Source: JAJEAD01 sp964420925 (lineage in GTDB: Bacteria > Pseudomonadota > Gammaproteobacteria > HK1). Taken from it: DNA of 64,000 bases. This document shows positions 62,299-64,000 of the stretch, one piece after another; position 1 is the stretch's first letter, and each line of letters starts with the position of its first letter. The DNA lies in the NCBI GenBank assembly GCA_964420925.1, contig CAYQVB010000145.1:1-64000 (forward strand), written 5' to 3'. The position numbers and the translations under genes were made by a program. The notes under the pieces are model-generated. The model was not told the DNA's origin and did not search any database. It saw only the letters and a list, made by a program, of their open reading frames with translations.

Positions 62299-63981
62299 TC
62301 AACGGTTGCGCCAAGCCTGCGTGCGATGTTCGAGAAAGCGGCTCGCCCCGTAGTGCACGACTCGCATGACGGCGCAGGTGTAGAAGATCATCATACCCAT
62401 CGCCGCCGCGGGTGCGATGTCCCCCGCGTCGTCCATGTTCAACACCGCGACGGAGGCGAGCGTGGTGTCGGGACCGTACAGGAACACCACCGCCGACACC
62501 GTGGTCATCGCGTTGACGAAGAGGTAAATCGCGATATCGAGGATGACCGGCAGACACACCGGCACCGTGACCCGCCAGAACGTGACGTAGAAAGGCTGCT
62601 TGAGGGAGGCGGACACCGCTTCGAACTCGGCGTCCATCTGCTTCAGGGCGGTCCCGGCGGTGATGTGGCTGACGGTGTAGAAATGGGTGATGGTGCTGAT
62701 GACGAGTATCGCCATCGTGTGATAGAGAAACGTAAGCGGGTTGTCGGGGTGGTTGAAGAAGAAGATGTAGGCGAGCCCGAGCACCAGCCCCGGAACCGCC
62801 ATCGGCATCATCGCGAGGAACTGGAACAGGGAGCGTCCGAGCGCGAAGCCTCGCCCTTTTTCCACCAGGTATGCTCCGGCGAAGACCACGATCGTCCCGA
62901 AGAAAGCGGTGTAGGCGGACATCTCGATCGAATTGAACCAGGAGATCCAGCCGCCGCCGTCCATGAGATCGAACTGATAGTTCGTCAGGCCGAGACTCAG
63001 ATCGTAGGGGTAGAACTTGACGAGCGCCGCGTACTGGCAGGTCGCGAGCATGCCCACGAGAAACACGCTGACGACGCTGCAGTAGGCGAACATCGACCAG
63101 TCGAAGCGCGGGCGAAGGCTCGGAACGAAGGGCACCGCACGGGCCGAGAGCAGCGCAACCTGGCGCCGCTGCACGATCCGGTCCACGCAGAAGGCGAGCG
63201 CAGCCGGAATCAGCAGGATGACGCTCACCACCGCCCCCATCCGGAAGTTCTGCTGGCCGATCACCTGCTTGTAGATGTCGGTGGCGAGCACGTTGTAGTC
63301 GCCGCCGATCACCTTGGGCGCGCCGAAGTCGGTTATCGCCAGGGTGAACACTACAAACGCGGCGCTCACGAGCCCGTAGCGGCATCCCGGTATGGTGACC
63401 GTGAAGAAGATGCGAAGTCGCGACGCCCGCAGCGAGGTCGCCGCTTCGTAGAGGCGGGCGTCGGCGATGGAGAGTGCGGTGACGAGGATGATGACGGCGT
63501 GTGGCAGCGTGAAGAACACTTCCGCGATCACAATCCCGATCGGTCCGTAAATGCTGTGACCGAAGAGCAGTTCCTTGAGCATCCCCTGGTTGCCGAAGAG
63601 ATACACGAGCGCTATGCCGGGCAAGAGTGACGGCACCAGGATGGGGAACATCGCGATCGCCTTGAACCAGCCCTTGAGGCGCATGCGGCTGAAGGTCAGG
63701 GCGTAGGCGAAGACGAAGGCGATGACGACGGTGATGAGCGTCGTCAGGGACGCGACGAAGAGACTGTTGGAAATGGAGTAAAAGAGCGCCGGCGTGCCGA
63801 AGTAGGTCGCGTAGTTCGCGATGCCGACGAAGGCCCCGTCCGGATCCTGGAAGCTCTTTCCGAGCATCGCGTAGAGCGGCAGCCCAAGCGCCGTGACCAG
63901 GTACACGCCGATCACGACCATGAACAAGCGCATGACGCGCTCGTCCCGACTCGCACGGGGTTTGACGCTCGATGCGCTCAA
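62299..63981 (-). CDS. Double-domain ABC permease (iron(III)/2-aminoethylphosphonate type)
   Basis: A 560-residue inner-membrane protein formed by two fused permease halves, each with about six helices and an EAA loop (EAATSLRASRLRIFFTVTIP and EAVSASLKQPFYVTFWRVTVP). This layout is shared by FbpB-type iron permeases and the PhnU2-type permease assigned to 2-aminoethylphosphonate import. VIGGDYNVLATDIYKQVIGQ favours the latter. The start lies 19 bp from the window edge, so the binding protein and ATPase are probably just outside. It converges on metF with 45 bp between stops. Confidence 0.85.
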   Translation of the reverse strand: MSASSVKPRASRDERVMRLFMVVIGVYLVTALGLPLYAMLGKSFQDPDGAFVGIANYATYFGTPALFYSISNSLFVASLTTLITVVIAFVFAYALTFSRMRLKGWFKAIAMFPILVPSLLPGIALVYLFGNQGMLKELLFGHSIYGPIGIVIAEVFFTLPHAVIILVTALSIADARLYEAATSLRASRLRIFFTVTIPGCRYGLVSAAFVVFTLAITDFGAPKVIGGDYNVLATDIYKQVIGQQNFRMGAVVSVILLIPAALAFCVDRIVQRRQVALLSARAVPFVPSLRPRFDWSMFAYCSVVSVFLVGMLATCQYAALVKFYPYDLSLGLTNYQFDLMDGGGWISWFNSIEMSAYTAFFGTIVVFAGAYLVEKGRGFALGRSLFQFLAMMPMAVPGLVLGLAYIFFFNHPDNPLTFLYHTMAILVISTITHFYTVSHITAGTALKQMDAEFEAVSASLKQPFYVTFWRVTVPVCLPVILDIAIYLFVNAMTTVSAVVFLYGPDTTLASVAVLNMDDAGDIAPAAAMGMMIFYTCAVMRVVHYGASRFLEHRTQAWRNR

Positions 63982-64000
63982 CCCGCCCCCCGCTCAGTAC

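Overview
The window is high-GC DNA (visibly about two-thirds G+C) with dense, mostly same-strand gene blocks, Shine-Dalgarno sequences and many GTG starts. It fits an aerobic, chemo-organotrophic proteobacterium. Marine or host association is a guess drawn from the mix of PhyH-type dioxygenase, sarcosine oxidase, box-pathway and aminoethylphosphonate-type transport genes; nothing here fixes the taxon. I saw no rRNA, tRNA, CRISPR array or intact insertion sequence.

Layout. (1) 0.1-3.9 kb, minus strand: formate-THF ligase, a class I glutamine amidotransferase and an EamA transporter, with one end of a repeat element at the left edge. (2) 4.3-5.9 kb: boxC of the aerobic benzoyl-CoA (box) pathway. 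(3) 5.9-17.8 kb, all minus strand: a Tat-exported solute-binding protein, two NitT/TauT-type permeases and an ATPase, then a GH32-like protein, xylulokinase, a membrane desaturase, a PhyH dioxygenase, a sterol-desaturase-family hydroxylase and an MFS carrier. (4) 18.4-23.7 kb: boxB, a ParDE-type toxin-antitoxin pair on the opposite strand, benzoate-CoA ligase and a UbiD-family decarboxylase. (5) 23.9-31 kb: a CXXCW-type rhodanese, TrpB2 and a complete livKHMGF-type ABC importer. (6) 31-44.5 kb: mixed accessory metabolism: DUF3179, nucleoside hydrolase, M20 peptidase, class IV aminotransferase, GMC oxidoreductase, glycerophosphodiesterase, LysR with a divergent NAD(P)H oxidoreductase, two overlapping FAD amine oxidases and a GlxA/AraC regulator. 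(7) 44.7-62.3 kb: a one-carbon region. A minus-strand operon encodes a corrinoid protein, DUF1638, a PF13769-type protein, MetV, MetF, a pterin-binding methyltransferase, a RACo-like reductive activator and an FAD-linked 2-hydroxyacid dehydrogenase. Next to it lie folD, folC and an SDR, then soxBDAG (heterotetrameric sarcosine oxidase) and a second metF. (8) 62.3-64 kb: a double-domain ABC permease of the iron/aminoethylphosphonate type.

How the genes fit together. Formate-THF ligase, FolD, two MetF-type proteins and sarcosine oxidase supply and interconvert one-carbon units on tetrahydrofolate. The corrinoid operon looks like a methyl-transfer branch feeding the same pool, but no substrate-specific (MttB-type) methyltransferase is visible. 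Benzoate-CoA ligase, BoxB and BoxC form most of an aerobic benzoate route; boxA is absent from the window.

The most unusual non-coding feature is a 291-bp element at 48124-48414. It has perfect 19-bp terminal inverted repeats and a chain of hairpins. One end of a related copy sits at 1-145, where a hairpin is preserved by compensatory changes. In both places the element supplies part of the stop codon of the adjoining gene.
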